A DNA stretch of 64,000 nt from Nitrospira sp. (GTDB lineage: Bacteria; Nitrospirota; Nitrospiria; Nitrospirales; Nitrospiraceae): NCBI GenBank assembly GCA_022226955.1, contig CP092079.1, forward strand, positions 2,330,806-2,394,805, read 5' to 3'. Below, piece after piece: positions 36,431 to 45,098 of the stretch. The notes below the pieces were generated by a model. It did not search any database, was not told the DNA's origin, and saw only the letters and a list, made by a program, of their open reading frames with translations. Positions within the stretch are counted from its first letter, which is position 1, and every line of letters starts with the position of its first letter. Position numbers and translations under genes: made by a program.

Positions 36431-38034
36431 TACCCCATATCGCGGAGCGTGTGGCCGGGATTGCGGTCGCGCGCGATGGTCTTCATGACCTGGTCGCCGA
36501 ACAACACCACAATACGGCCGCGCTGGTCTTTCACCACCATGGAGGCTGACGGCGCCTTGAATGTCGCGGGATCTCCGCCCAGCCAGGCGCTGCAGGAAAA
36601 CGGGAGGGCATCGAGAATCGTCTCCACGCGATACTCATGGCGCAACCGGTATTGCAACACATCGAACTGCAACCGGCCGACCGCCGCCACCAGCGAGTCC
36701 TGATCGTTGAGGCTCCGCATAATCTGCACGGTGCCTTCCTGCGCCATCTGCTCCATCCCCTTGTCGAAGGACTTCCGTTTCCCGACATCGGTCGGGCGCA
36801 GGCGCGCAAAAATCTCCGGTTGGAATTGCGGCAAGGGTTTGAAATTGAATCCGCCCGCCAGGGAAATCGTATCGCCGATGGCGAAGAGCCCGGGATTGAT
36901 GATGCCGATGATATCGCCGGCGTAGGCCTCCTCCACCGTGCTTCGTTCCTGCGCCACCAGACTATGCGGACGAGACAATCGAACGTCTCGATCCAGCCGA
37001 TGGTGTTTCACCATCATGTCCCGCTCGAACCGCCCTGAGCAGACGCGCAGAAACGCCGTGCTGTCGCGGTGTTTCGGATTCATGTTGGCTTGGAGCTTGA
37101 ACACATAGGCGCTGAACGGCGCCTCGACCGGATCGATGGCGAGCTCGCTCCCATCGGCCAGATCGGCGAGCCGGGCGCTGGGGCAAGGCGCAAGCGACAC
37201 AAAGGCGTCGAGAAAACTCTCGATGCCGAAGTTCGTCAGCGCCGACGCAAAGAACACCGGCGTGACATCGCCGTTCAGAAACTGTTCGCGTGAAAACGGA
37301 TTCCCGGCGATATCGAGCAACTCCAGATCGTGCCGCACCGGCTCCATGACGTCCGGAGCAACACGGCCGCTGCGCTCAAGGTCGGCCAAAAGCATAGTGG
37401 CCACATCGACCTTCGTCGCGCCGCCATGGGCCGTCTTGCTGAACAACTGAACGCGAGAGTCGGCCCGCGTCACGATCCCGGCGAACTCGCTCCCGGAACC
37501 GATCGGCCAGTTGACCGGACTCGCGTGAATATTGAGCGCCTGCTCTACTTCAGTCATCAGATCGAGCGGCGGGCGGCCCGGCAAATCCATTTTATTGATT
37601 AAGGTCAGCACGGGAATCCGCCGCAGACGGCAGACCTCAAACAACTTGCGCGTCTGCGTCTCCACGCCCTTGGCCGCGTCGATGACCATGATCGCGCTGT
37701 CGGCGGCCGTCAGTGTCCGGTAGGTGTCTTCGGAAAAGTCTTGGTGTCCAGGGGTATCGAGCAGATTGACGATCGCATCCTTATACGGAAACTGCATGGC
37801 CGAGGCGGTGATGGAAATGCCGCGCTCCTGCTCCATGCCCATCCAGTCGGATGCCGCCGTCTTGCCGCCCTTGCGTCCACGCACCATGCCGGCTGTCCGG
37901 ATGAGCCCGGAGTACAGCAGCAGCTTTTCCGTCAGCGTCGTCTTGCCCGCATCGGGATGACTGATGATCGCAAAGGTCCGGCGGCGAGCCGTGGCCGCCG
38001 CTAATTCGCCCTGAGTCGTGGTATCGATAGCCAT
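36430..38034 (-). CDS. prfC: Peptide chain release factor 3
   Basis: A 534-residue translational GTPase. G1 is SHPDAGKT, G2 region ERGISITAS, G3 DTPGHQDF and G4 NKMDLPG; RF3-specific features are GRKGGKTAASDWMGMEQERG and the C-terminal IMRSLNDQDSLVAAVGRLQFDVLQYRL. RF3 recycles RF1/RF2 after peptide release. The start at 38034 (MAIDTTTQ) gives the family's usual N-terminus; the frame extends upstream through a Pro/Ala-rich stretch that is not coding. It is divergent from the amidase gene, with about 100 bases of shared promoter space. Confidence 0.93.
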   Translation of the reverse strand: MAIDTTTQGELAAATARRRTFAIISHPDAGKTTLTEKLLLYSGLIRTAGMVRGRKGGKTAASDWMGMEQERGISITASAMQFPYKDAIVNLLDTPGHQDFSEDTYRTLTAADSAIMVIDAAKGVETQTRKLFEVCRLRRIPVLTLINKMDLPGRPPLDLMTEVEQALNIHASPVNWPIGSGSEFAGIVTRADSRVQLFSKTAHGGATKVDVATMLLADLERSGRVAPDVMEPVRHDLELLDIAGNPFSREQFLNGDVTPVFFASALTNFGIESFLDAFVSLAPCPSARLADLADGSELAIDPVEAPFSAYVFKLQANMNPKHRDSTAFLRVCSGRFERDMMVKHHRLDRDVRLSRPHSLVAQERSTVEEAYAGDIIGIINPGLFAIGDTISLAGGFNFKPLPQFQPEIFARLRPTDVGKRKSFDKGMEQMAQEGTVQIMRSLNDQDSLVAAVGRLQFDVLQYRLRHEYRVETILDALPFSCSAWLGGDPATFKAPSASMVVKDQRGRIVVLFGDQVMKTIARDRNPGHTLRDMG

Positions 38035-38135
38035 AATGGGTGCGCAGCATACCATACCGCCGCCGACCGCCGACAGCGGGGGCGGCGGAGCATCAACCCT
38101 CGCACCAATCGCACCGACCTTGTATGATGCCGCCC

Positions 38136-38918
38136 ATGGCCGCCCCGACCCTGCGCATCGCCTTTCTGCACCTCGCACCGATCCCCGGCGACCTCGCCGG
38201 CAATCGACGGCTGATTGAGATGGCTGCGATGCAGGCGGCCCAAGCCGGGGCGAACTGGATTCTCACACCGGAACTCGCGGTTTGCGGCTATAGCTTTGCC
38301 GACCGGATCGGGACGGACTGGATCGCGCCCCAGCCGGATGAGTGGATGGCGCAAATGAGCCGGCTCGCGGCGCGGCTGCGAATCACGCTGTTTCTCTCTC
38401 TTCCCGAACAGGATCGCCGCACGAAGCAGCTGCACAACTCTCTCTTCGTCATCGCGCCGGACGGCGCCCTCTCCGGCGCTCATCGAAAAATCAACGCCCT
38501 GCGCGTGGGATCGGAAGCCTGGTCGACACCCGGCACAGAGGCCATCCCGGTCGCAGCCGCGCCGCTCGACAAGGTCGGACTTCTTATTTGCGCCGATGCC
38601 TACTCTCCCGGCATTGCCAAGAGCCTGCAGCGGCAAGGGGCCCGCCTGCTGGTGTCTGCCGCTGCTTGGGCGCCAGGACTTCACGGCCCCAACGGCGAAT
38701 GGGAACGCTGCACCAGCGACACGGGATTGCCATTGTTCGTATGCAACCGGACCGGGCCGGATCTCACCATGGATTTCACCAAGGCCGAAAGCGTCGTGGC
38801 GAAAGACGGTGAGCGCCGGCTTTCAATGAGCGCCGCGCGCTCGACAATTTTTCTGATCGACTGGGATCTGCTCCGGCAAGACCTGGCCACACCAGCCTAT
38901 CGGCGCATCGAGCTGTAA
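38136..38918 (+). CDS. Carbon-nitrogen hydrolase (nitrilase superfamily)
   Basis: A 260-residue amidase-like enzyme with the Glu-Lys-Cys triad E46 (LTPELAVCGYSF), K118 (AHRKINAL) and C152 (LLICADAYSP). The family cleaves amide or nitrile C-N bonds. The substrate is unknown. The start could also be ATG 38124; upstream frame to 38040 overlaps the divergent promoter region and is not credible. Confidence 0.88.
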   Translation: MAAPTLRIAFLHLAPIPGDLAGNRRLIEMAAMQAAQAGANWILTPELAVCGYSFADRIGTDWIAPQPDEWMAQMSRLAARLRITLFLSLPEQDRRTKQLHNSLFVIAPDGALSGAHRKINALRVGSEAWSTPGTEAIPVAAAPLDKVGLLICADAYSPGIAKSLQRQGARLLVSAAAWAPGLHGPNGEWERCTSDTGLPLFVCNRTGPDLTMDFTKAESVVAKDGERRLSMSAARSTIFLIDWDLLRQDLATPAYRRIEL

Positions 38919-38997
38919 AGACCTCGCCCTGCGCTTCCTTCTACAGTACACGTACAATTGGGTTGAATCGTCTCTATGCCAGGGCTACAATTGCCGC

Positions 38998-39216
38998 ATG
39001 ATTGATTGGGTCTCATGCCCAGCCGTTGAGCGTGACCCCGAGCGCGTGAGTGGCGCGTGGGTTTTTCGAGGCACTCGCGTTCCTGTTATTGCCCTATTCC
39101 AGAATCTCGAAGACGAGGCACAAGTCTCAGACTTTATTGCCTGGTTTCCTGGCGTCACGCTCGAGCAAGTCCGCGCGGTACTTGAGCACGCAGCCCGCTC
39201 CCTAGAAGCAGCGTAA
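38998..39216 (+). CDS. DUF433 antitoxin-like protein
   Basis: A 72-residue protein with the DUF433 pattern: VFRGTRVPVIALFQNLEDEAQVSDFIAWFPGVTLEQVRAVLEHA, a small helix-turn-helix. DUF433 proteins are usually antitoxins paired with DUF5615 (PIN-like) toxins, and exactly such a gene begins one base after its stop codon. Confidence 0.88.
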   Translation: MIDWVSCPAVERDPERVSGAWVFRGTRVPVIALFQNLEDEAQVSDFIAWFPGVTLEQVRAVLEHAARSLEAA

Positions 39217-39537
39217 GTGCGCGTTCTTTTCGACCAGGGGACTCCAGTCCCTCTTCGCAAGTACCTCGCAGCGCATCAAGTCGCGACGACCTTCGAGCTT
39301 GGTTGGAACAATCTGAAAAATGGCGACCTGCTGCAACAGTCCGAGGAAAGCGGCTTTTCTGTTCTGATTACGACCGACCAAAATCTCCGCTACCAGCAGA
39401 ACCTCGCAGGTCGCACAATCGCCATTGTTGTGCTGACCACAACCAGCTGGCCGCGCATCGAACACGAGGTTGAACGCGTGGCACAGGCCATCGATTCCGC
39501 CACGCCGGGCAGTTATGTCGAGGTTTCTATCCCGTGA
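39217..39537 (+). CDS. DUF5615 PIN-like toxin candidate
   Basis: A 106-residue protein that starts with GTG immediately after the DUF433 stop (TAAGTG), so the two are co-translated. The PIN-like acidic residues are in VLFDQGTP and LITTDQNLR, as in Mut7-C/DUF5615 families related to VapC RNases. RNase activity is inferred from the family and not shown. Together with the previous gene it forms a type II toxin-antitoxin-like module. Confidence 0.85.
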   Translation: MRVLFDQGTPVPLRKYLAAHQVATTFELGWNNLKNGDLLQQSEESGFSVLITTDQNLRYQQNLAGRTIAIVVLTTTSWPRIEHEVERVAQAIDSATPGSYVEVSIP

Positions 39538-39755
39538 CAGCTCAAGGATCTGAGTGAGATCGATGTGGGCCCCAGATGCTTCTACATTAACCCTTCGCCT
39601 TATGTACACCGAAGCATGCTGATTAGAAGCGAGTGGTGACAAGCTACGTCGCATGTATATCGGGGTCACTCGACGCATTCTCTGTCCACTCAGACTCCGG
39701 CGGACCGCTCGTCAATATCGACCTTATCTTTGGAAGAAGAGAAGCTGAAGGAGCC

Positions 39756-39793
39756 GGAAGGCGTGCCTGCCGTATTCGACAGGCACGCCTTCC
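39756..39793 (-). terminator. Strong stem-loop after peroxidase gene
   Basis: 39756-39769 and 39780-39793 are perfect 14-base inverted repeats with a 10-base loop, 19 bases past the peroxidase stop. On the minus strand the stem is followed by a pyrimidine-rich tail (CTTCAGCTTCTCTTCTT). It is probably a transcription terminator, shielding against the toxin-antitoxin pair upstream. Confidence 0.6.
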
Positions 39794-39811
39794 AGCCATT
39801 GAACCTGGCGG

Positions 39812-41407
39812 TTAGTCCAGTGGATGCACCACTCCGGCAAAGGTCAATAAATCCGTCATGCGGAAATCTCCGGATGTGGCGGACGGCAGCCACGGTGTCC
39901 ACCGCGGCCTAGAGGACAGATAGGCCGTTTCATCGGCCTTCAACAATCCGATAAACACTTCGCCCACAATGCGGCCGCCGACCGAGCCCAACCGCAGACC
40001 ATCTTCCATCAGCTCCGCTTCCTTCAAGATATACAACCAGAGCGGCGTGCTGCGCTCCATGTCAAACGGCGCGAGCGCGCTCAGCTGCGCGGAGGTCAGC
40101 GCCGGAAGCCCCAGTCTCCTGGCAATCGCTTGCCCCGATGGAATGCCGAAATTGACATGCCGCATCAGATTACGCGAGGCCAGCGAGGTCACGCCGTCGG
40201 CGGGCAATCCCGGCGCCGGTCCGCGCGAACCCGGCAGCAACATGACGACGCTGGACAGCTTCGCATCGATTTTCTTGTTGGGCCGGAAATTACCATCGCC
40301 GAAATTGAAGAAGGTCTGCCAATCGACAAACCGGCGGGGCGCGCGCTTCCCTCCGCGTAGATCGCTGGGGTCCGGGTCATTGGGATCCTGGGCATCGTCG
40401 AAGAGAAAGACAAAGAAGGGGGCATGCCCCAGATCGGGACGGCCGAAGTTCAGCCGGTAGCTGGGACGGATTTGCGAATGGCCGAACCGGTACGCCGCCA
40501 CCGAAAACTCAATCGGGATCAGCGGATTCTCCCGGTCGAACCGGTGGAAGCGAGAGCCGCGCTGAAGCAGGTCATCGACTCGCTCCTGCCTGATCGTCAG
40601 CGGCAGGAACTCATGCACAATGATCCATTGATAGTGCCAGCGAACCTGGCGCCTCGCCTCCCTGAAGATCTGTTCGGCGGAATCGCCCGCATTCGACGGG
40701 TCGGCACGGAGCCGGTCCGTCACCGCATTGTGAAACCGGAGCATCGCCACATGCAGCTGCGAAAGAATCACGTTCTCGTCATTCCGGGGATCGCCCAACC
40801 GCGCGATCAATGTCGCCGGATCGCGCGGAAGATCGAACCGGACCGCGCCGTGGCGCGAGAACTGTTCAGAGCCCGGAATGGCGTCGACGCGAAATTTAAT
40901 CAGGCCGGAACTCAGGTCGTACAACTCCGGAGACCGTTCGGGCCCGCCGCCGTACACACTATCCAGGTCGAACCGCGGCGTCCGAAAGTTCGTGGTTCTT
41001 TTGGGATTCGTTTTTTCAAGAAGCGGCGAATTCGGGTCGAACGTAATATCGTGGTCCAGAAACTGGCCCAGAAACGTCATCCCGGCCGTCATGTTGGGAT
41101 TGTCCGGATTATTCGGGCTGAACTGAGCGGGATTGGCGATCGAGAGCGCGGGGTCGCTGAGAATATCCACCGCGTCGATCAAGCCGCCTTTTTCTCCCAG
41201 CTTTTTGACCTGGTCGCGAACCGCATCGGTTTGAGGGGCGAACGGCGGCAAGTCCGGAAACATCCGCGTAAAAGACACGTCTCGATCACGATCATGGTCC
41301 CGGTCTCTATGTTGATCACCAGCCACGGCTCCGGTCAGTAAGATCATGCAACTTACCACCCCGACGATCCCGACAGCGAGACACAGCTTGCGAAGAGGGG
41401 CTACCAT
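39812..41407 (-). CDS. Secreted animal-type haem peroxidase
   Basis: ATG 41407 follows AGGAGGCAATGT, giving 531 residues with a signal peptide (LAVGIVGVVSCMILLTGAVAG). An unusual His/Asp/Arg-rich stretch follows (DQHRDRDHDRDRD). The distal haem motif is GQFLDHDITF (H119) and the proximal motif is LRFHNAVTD (H226), with EARRQVRWHYQWIIVHEFLP between, as in the animal peroxidase/cyclooxygenase superfamily. It is predicted to act outside the inner membrane, oxidising halides or organic substrates (inference). Confidence 0.85.
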   Translation of the reverse strand: MVAPLRKLCLAVGIVGVVSCMILLTGAVAGDQHRDRDHDRDRDVSFTRMFPDLPPFAPQTDAVRDQVKKLGEKGGLIDAVDILSDPALSIANPAQFSPNNPDNPNMTAGMTFLGQFLDHDITFDPNSPLLEKTNPKRTTNFRTPRFDLDSVYGGGPERSPELYDLSSGLIKFRVDAIPGSEQFSRHGAVRFDLPRDPATLIARLGDPRNDENVILSQLHVAMLRFHNAVTDRLRADPSNAGDSAEQIFREARRQVRWHYQWIIVHEFLPLTIRQERVDDLLQRGSRFHRFDRENPLIPIEFSVAAYRFGHSQIRPSYRLNFGRPDLGHAPFFVFLFDDAQDPNDPDPSDLRGGKRAPRRFVDWQTFFNFGDGNFRPNKKIDAKLSSVVMLLPGSRGPAPGLPADGVTSLASRNLMRHVNFGIPSGQAIARRLGLPALTSAQLSALAPFDMERSTPLWLYILKEAELMEDGLRLGSVGGRIVGEVFIGLLKADETAYLSSRPRWTPWLPSATSGDFRMTDLLTFAGVVHPLD

Positions 41408-41766
41408 ACATTGCCTCCTAGTTGAGCCGATTACACTCACACTCCTCATCAAACTCGACACCTTGACACACTCGATCTGATAACGTGATATCTATAAATT
41501 ATAATTGCACTTTATGAAAACTATAATATCAATGTCGAGATCATAGTGGAGGCGAGAGAATTTCTGTTATCTTCTTGCTGGACGACTGACTTCCACCCTC
41601 TTCAGCCGAAGCCTCACCGACGCGCCGTATGCAGTTAAAACCAGCCTTCTCGGGAGGAGAGAGAGAGGGGGGGGGGAGGGCAAAAGAAGCCCTGTGAGCC
41701 ATCGTGTGCCCGGAACAGTACAGACCTACAGATTCTGTCTGTTCGCTATAGACAGGTCCAACCTGC
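41408..41766. other. Intergenic region: AT-rich promoter area and G10 tract
   Basis: About 360 bases without a gene. 41488-41530 is strikingly AT-rich and contains a TATAAT on the minus strand (41498-41503), a candidate -10 for the peroxidase gene; no good -35 is seen. A GA-repeat followed by ten G (41667-41676) lies near the antiporter stop. Confidence 0.4.
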
Positions 41767-43383
41767 TCATCGCCGTACGCGCCGCGCGCCGATCCCCATG
41801 CGCAGCGCTTCGATATCGAGTTCATGTTCAAGCCGGTGCAAGACTTCGTCGCTAATCGTTCCCTCATTGCGCAACTGAATCAACCGCAGCCGCTCCGCGG
41901 TCAACGTTTCGTACCGCACTTGCCGAAACTGTTCGTCGGCTTCCAGCAAGGAGCCAGCATCCGCCTGGCTGGGTCCGGCAAACCGTTGGAGCTGTTGACT
42001 GTACTGGCTCCGCAACTGCTCAAGGTGCTCCGCTCGCGTGCCGCCTTCTCCAGCCAATCCATCCAGCCGCCCCAAGGCCGCCGAAGCCGCCTGTTCGCGC
42101 GCGAGCCGCTCTTCTCGCGCAAGCGGCCCGTGATCCTCTTCAAGGCGCAACGCGCGGATGATCGGCGTGAGAGAGAGCCCCTGCAGCACGAGCGTGGCGA
42201 GAATCACGGCGAAACTGATCAGGATGATCTCCGCGCGAAACGGAAACGGCGCGCCCGACGTCGTCGCTACCGGGAGAGCCAGCGCCCCTGCCAGCGTGAC
42301 GATGCCTCGCATACCAGTCCAAGACGTCACGAAAATATGCGACCAGGGAGGCAGCGGATCGCGGGCCCGCAACTTGGCGCTCATCAGGCGAGGCAGCGCC
42401 GCCGCCGCCGGCACCCACAACAGGCGCACAACAATCGCGGCGAGACTGACCGCCGCGCCGGCGAACACCACCGCCTGAAACCGGTCGGCAGGGACCGCAT
42501 CGCGCAAGGCGCCAAGCTGGAGTCCGATGAGAATGAAAATAAATCCGTTCAGCACAAAGATCAGCAGATCCCACACCGCGCGAGCCTGCAGCCTGGTCGC
42601 CGGCGCCACTTCCGTGCTGAAATGCTTCCGCGCATACAACCCCACGGCCACGCAGGCCAGCACCGACGACACCTCCGTCACTTCGCCCAGCACCCAGGCG
42701 ATATAGGGCGCGATCAAGGTGAGAGCGAGCTCGGTAAAGTTGTCGGTCGCCAGGCAGAGCGCCCACCGCAAAATCATCCCGACGACAATCCCAATCGCAA
42801 CCCCCCCAACCGCGGCCAGCACAAAGTGCAGCAGTGCGTCGCCCAGCACGAAACTGCCGCCGATCGCCGCCCCAACCGCCGCGCGATACAGCACCAAGGC
42901 GGTCGCGTCGTTCACAAGACTTTCGCCTTCAAGAATCGTCACGACACGGCTGGGAATACGCAACCGCTTCCCGATCGCGGTCGCCGAGACGGCATCCGGA
43001 GGAGACACGATTGCGCCCAACGCAATGGCTTCCGCCCATCCAAGGCCCGGCAGCACCGCGCGCGCAACCACGGCGACTACCGCGGTCGTGACAAGCACCA
43101 GGCCGACCGCCAGCATAGAGATCGGCCGGAGATTGCCGCGAAATTCACGCCAGGAGGTGAAGTAGGCCGCCGAGCAAAGGATCGGCGGGAGAAACACGAG
43201 AAAGACCAGATCAGGACTGAGCGTGACGGTAGGAAGCCCAGGAATCAAGCCAACAACCCCTCCTCCGATGACCAGCAGAATCGGATAGGGAATGACGAGC
43301 TTCTCCGCGAGAGTGGTCAAGAGCAGGACCACTGCCAATAATAAGATGACTATCTCGAGTTGATGCAGCCCCTCCATCGCCAC
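41767..43383 (-). CDS. CPA1-type Na+/H+ antiporter
   Basis: A 538-residue protein with about 12 TM segments followed by a soluble C-terminal tail of about 130 residues (EEDHGPLAREERLAREQAASA...). The conserved ion-site motifs IVSPPDAVSATAIGKRL and LEGESLVNDATALVLY are typical of NhaP/CPA1 exchangers. It expels Na+ in exchange for protons at the inner membrane. Single gene, no operon partners seen. Confidence 0.9.
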   Translation of the reverse strand: MAMEGLHQLEIVILLLAVVLLLTTLAEKLVIPYPILLVIGGGVVGLIPGLPTVTLSPDLVFLVFLPPILCSAAYFTSWREFRGNLRPISMLAVGLVLVTTAVVAVVARAVLPGLGWAEAIALGAIVSPPDAVSATAIGKRLRIPSRVVTILEGESLVNDATALVLYRAAVGAAIGGSFVLGDALLHFVLAAVGGVAIGIVVGMILRWALCLATDNFTELALTLIAPYIAWVLGEVTEVSSVLACVAVGLYARKHFSTEVAPATRLQARAVWDLLIFVLNGFIFILIGLQLGALRDAVPADRFQAVVFAGAAVSLAAIVVRLLWVPAAAALPRLMSAKLRARDPLPPWSHIFVTSWTGMRGIVTLAGALALPVATTSGAPFPFRAEIILISFAVILATLVLQGLSLTPIIRALRLEEDHGPLAREERLAREQAASAALGRLDGLAGEGGTRAEHLEQLRSQYSQQLQRFAGPSQADAGSLLEADEQFRQVRYETLTAERLRLIQLRNEGTISDEVLHRLEHELDIEALRMGIGARRVRR

Positions 43384-43533
43384 CCCCTTCTCTGCCTTGG
43401 AACGAACGAGTAAATGCGCACAGGCTACTGAGGGATGGAAGGGGAGTCAACCGGGCAAACCGGTCCGCACCCTGCCCTACATCCGGACGATGCCGCAACA
43501 CAGCTTGTGGAAGGAAGAAGGAAAAGACAGAGA

Positions 43534-43914
43534 TTAGATGGCTGGCTGGCTTTGCAGCGAGAGAAACCGCTTGAGCCGCGTAGCGGCGGTGGAGGTCAAA
43601 TGCATAAACTCCAGCCCGAATGTCTGATTCTTGACCCATCGAACCGTGGCGCGCTCCACCGCCAGCGGAGACATCTGCTTCGGCAGGCGCAACAGCACCG
43701 TCACTTGATCGCCCGGAGTCATCGGGGCTTCGCTCGTGACTCGCGCGCCCTTGAGCGAGACATCATAGACCACGCCGAAACCGGCCCGTTTCTTCGCAAA
43801 CCAGCGCGGCCGCGCCTTCTCGGCCAGCGCGCAGGAAAATGGAACCGGCACCCGCATCCGTGTATGTTCGCGGATATCGAGAAATACCTCAGTGGGCAGC
43901 GTGGACATGTTCAT
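43534..43914 (-). CDS. PilZ domain protein
   Basis: A 126-residue protein starting at ATG 43914 after AAAGGATC. The PilZ pattern is present: RMRVPVPFSCAL, then VVYDVSLKGARVTSE (D/NxSxxG) and VRWVKNQTFGLEFM. It may bind cyclic di-GMP, but the RxxxR motif is reduced to REHTRMR. The output is unknown. Confidence 0.78.
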   Translation of the reverse strand: MNMSTLPTEVFLDIREHTRMRVPVPFSCALAEKARPRWFAKKRAGFGVVYDVSLKGARVTSEAPMTPGDQVTVLLRLPKQMSPLAVERATVRWVKNQTFGLEFMHLTSTAATRLKRFLSLQSQPAI

Positions 43915-44155
43915 CGTAGATCCTTTCGTTCGACTCACTGTGCCGACTGTACACAACTATTCTCAGTCCGTGAACGAATTTGTGTGTTTGCGCAGAATTC
44001 TACTTACGCGCCATCCACCAGCCGCACAGCGCACTCTTCCCGCGAGCATCGAGGACGCGACGCTGGCAAGAACCCTCAGGCGTCTCACTGAGTTGATGGC
44101 CGAGACCGTTTCCGTTAAGGTTATGTCGCTCACCCCACCCCTTGAGGAGAACGCT

Positions 44156-44545
44156 ATGACAGACACACCTCTGTTCGACTCGAAGAAAACGCGCTGGGCC
44201 GGCTACATCATGGGCGCGATTCCCGTGCTGCTCTTGCTCATGAGCGGGGTGATGAAAGTGCTCTCGCCGCCCTTTATCGCAGAGGGGTTTGTGCACATGG
44301 GATATGCGGAAAGCCTGACGCTCGGAATCGGAATCGTTGAATTGCTCTGCGTCGTTCTCTACCTTATTCCACAGACCTCCGTCCTCGGTGCGATTTTGCT
44401 CACGGGCTATCTGGGCGGCGCCACCGCCACCCACGTCCGCATCGGCGAACCCTTCCACATGGCCGTGCTGCTCGGCGTCCTGCTCTGGGGGAGTTTGTAT
44501 CTGCGCGACGCCCGCCTGCGAACGCTCATCCCCTTGCGAAGCTGA
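44156..44545 (+). CDS. DoxX-family membrane protein
   Basis: A 129-residue four-TM protein; start ATG 44156 follows GAGGAGAACGCT. Features are AIPVLLLLMSGVMKVLSP, LGIGIVELLCVVLYLIP, GAILLTGYLGGATATHVR and MAVLLGVLLWGSLYLRD, the DoxX/DoxX-like pattern. The family's role is poorly defined. Confidence 0.85.
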   Translation: MTDTPLFDSKKTRWAGYIMGAIPVLLLLMSGVMKVLSPPFIAEGFVHMGYAESLTLGIGIVELLCVVLYLIPQTSVLGAILLTGYLGGATATHVRIGEPFHMAVLLGVLLWGSLYLRDARLRTLIPLRS

Positions 44546-44643
44546 CGAATAGCATACGGCAGAAAGCTATGACAGCGCATATTGATCTCGCTCGGCCGGC
44601 ATGATTGACTAGAGACGCCCCATCACCCCCAAGGGAGGCCCAC

Positions 44644-45078
44644 ATGCGACGGACAATCGGACTACTGACACTAGCCCTGGCGCTGACAAGCCTCAGCGGT
44701 TGCAGTTACCTCTTTTATCCACGCGCCGCCGACTATGCCACGCAGGCCAAGGGCGCGAACGGCGTGGAGACCATGATCAACCTGACGAATATGATGGAAG
44801 CCACCGCCGCGAAAGCCAAAGGCGGCATAGGCAAAGACAATGCGCTGGACGATTATCATAACCAGCTTCATGCACTGCTGGACTCGTTTTGCGACGTGAC
44901 TAAGGAACAGGCCAAAACCCCGGCCTATGACCTGGCGGTCACACACAAGAAGGAATTGACCGCGATTTTCTGGCGGCTGTGGAAATTCAAAGACGACCAG
45001 CCGCAACGCGATCAGCATCTGGACCTCTCGATCGCGGAACTGAAAGAACTGCGGGAGACCCTGCAGCTCTTGAAATAA
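44644..45078 (+). CDS. Putative lipoprotein
   Basis: A 144-residue protein; ATG 44644 follows AAGGGAGG. The signal ends in lipobox LSGC (LLTLALALTSLSGCSYLFYP). The mature part is helical (NLTNMMEATAAKAKGG, LIKELRETLQLL-like C-terminal helix). No family is recognised. It heads a run of plus-strand genes through 48430. Confidence 0.65.
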   Translation: MRRTIGLLTLALALTSLSGCSYLFYPRAADYATQAKGANGVETMINLTNMMEATAAKAKGGIGKDNALDDYHNQLHALLDSFCDVTKEQAKTPAYDLAVTHKKELTAIFWRLWKFKDDQPQRDQHLDLSIAELKELRETLQLLK

Positions 45079-45098
45079 GGATCGGACGGAGGCCGGCG

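Noticed and set aside
41824..43341. 505-residue plus-strand frame over the antiporter gene
   Set aside because: Arg/Gln/His-rich composition, no motif, antisense to a clear CPA1 antiporter.
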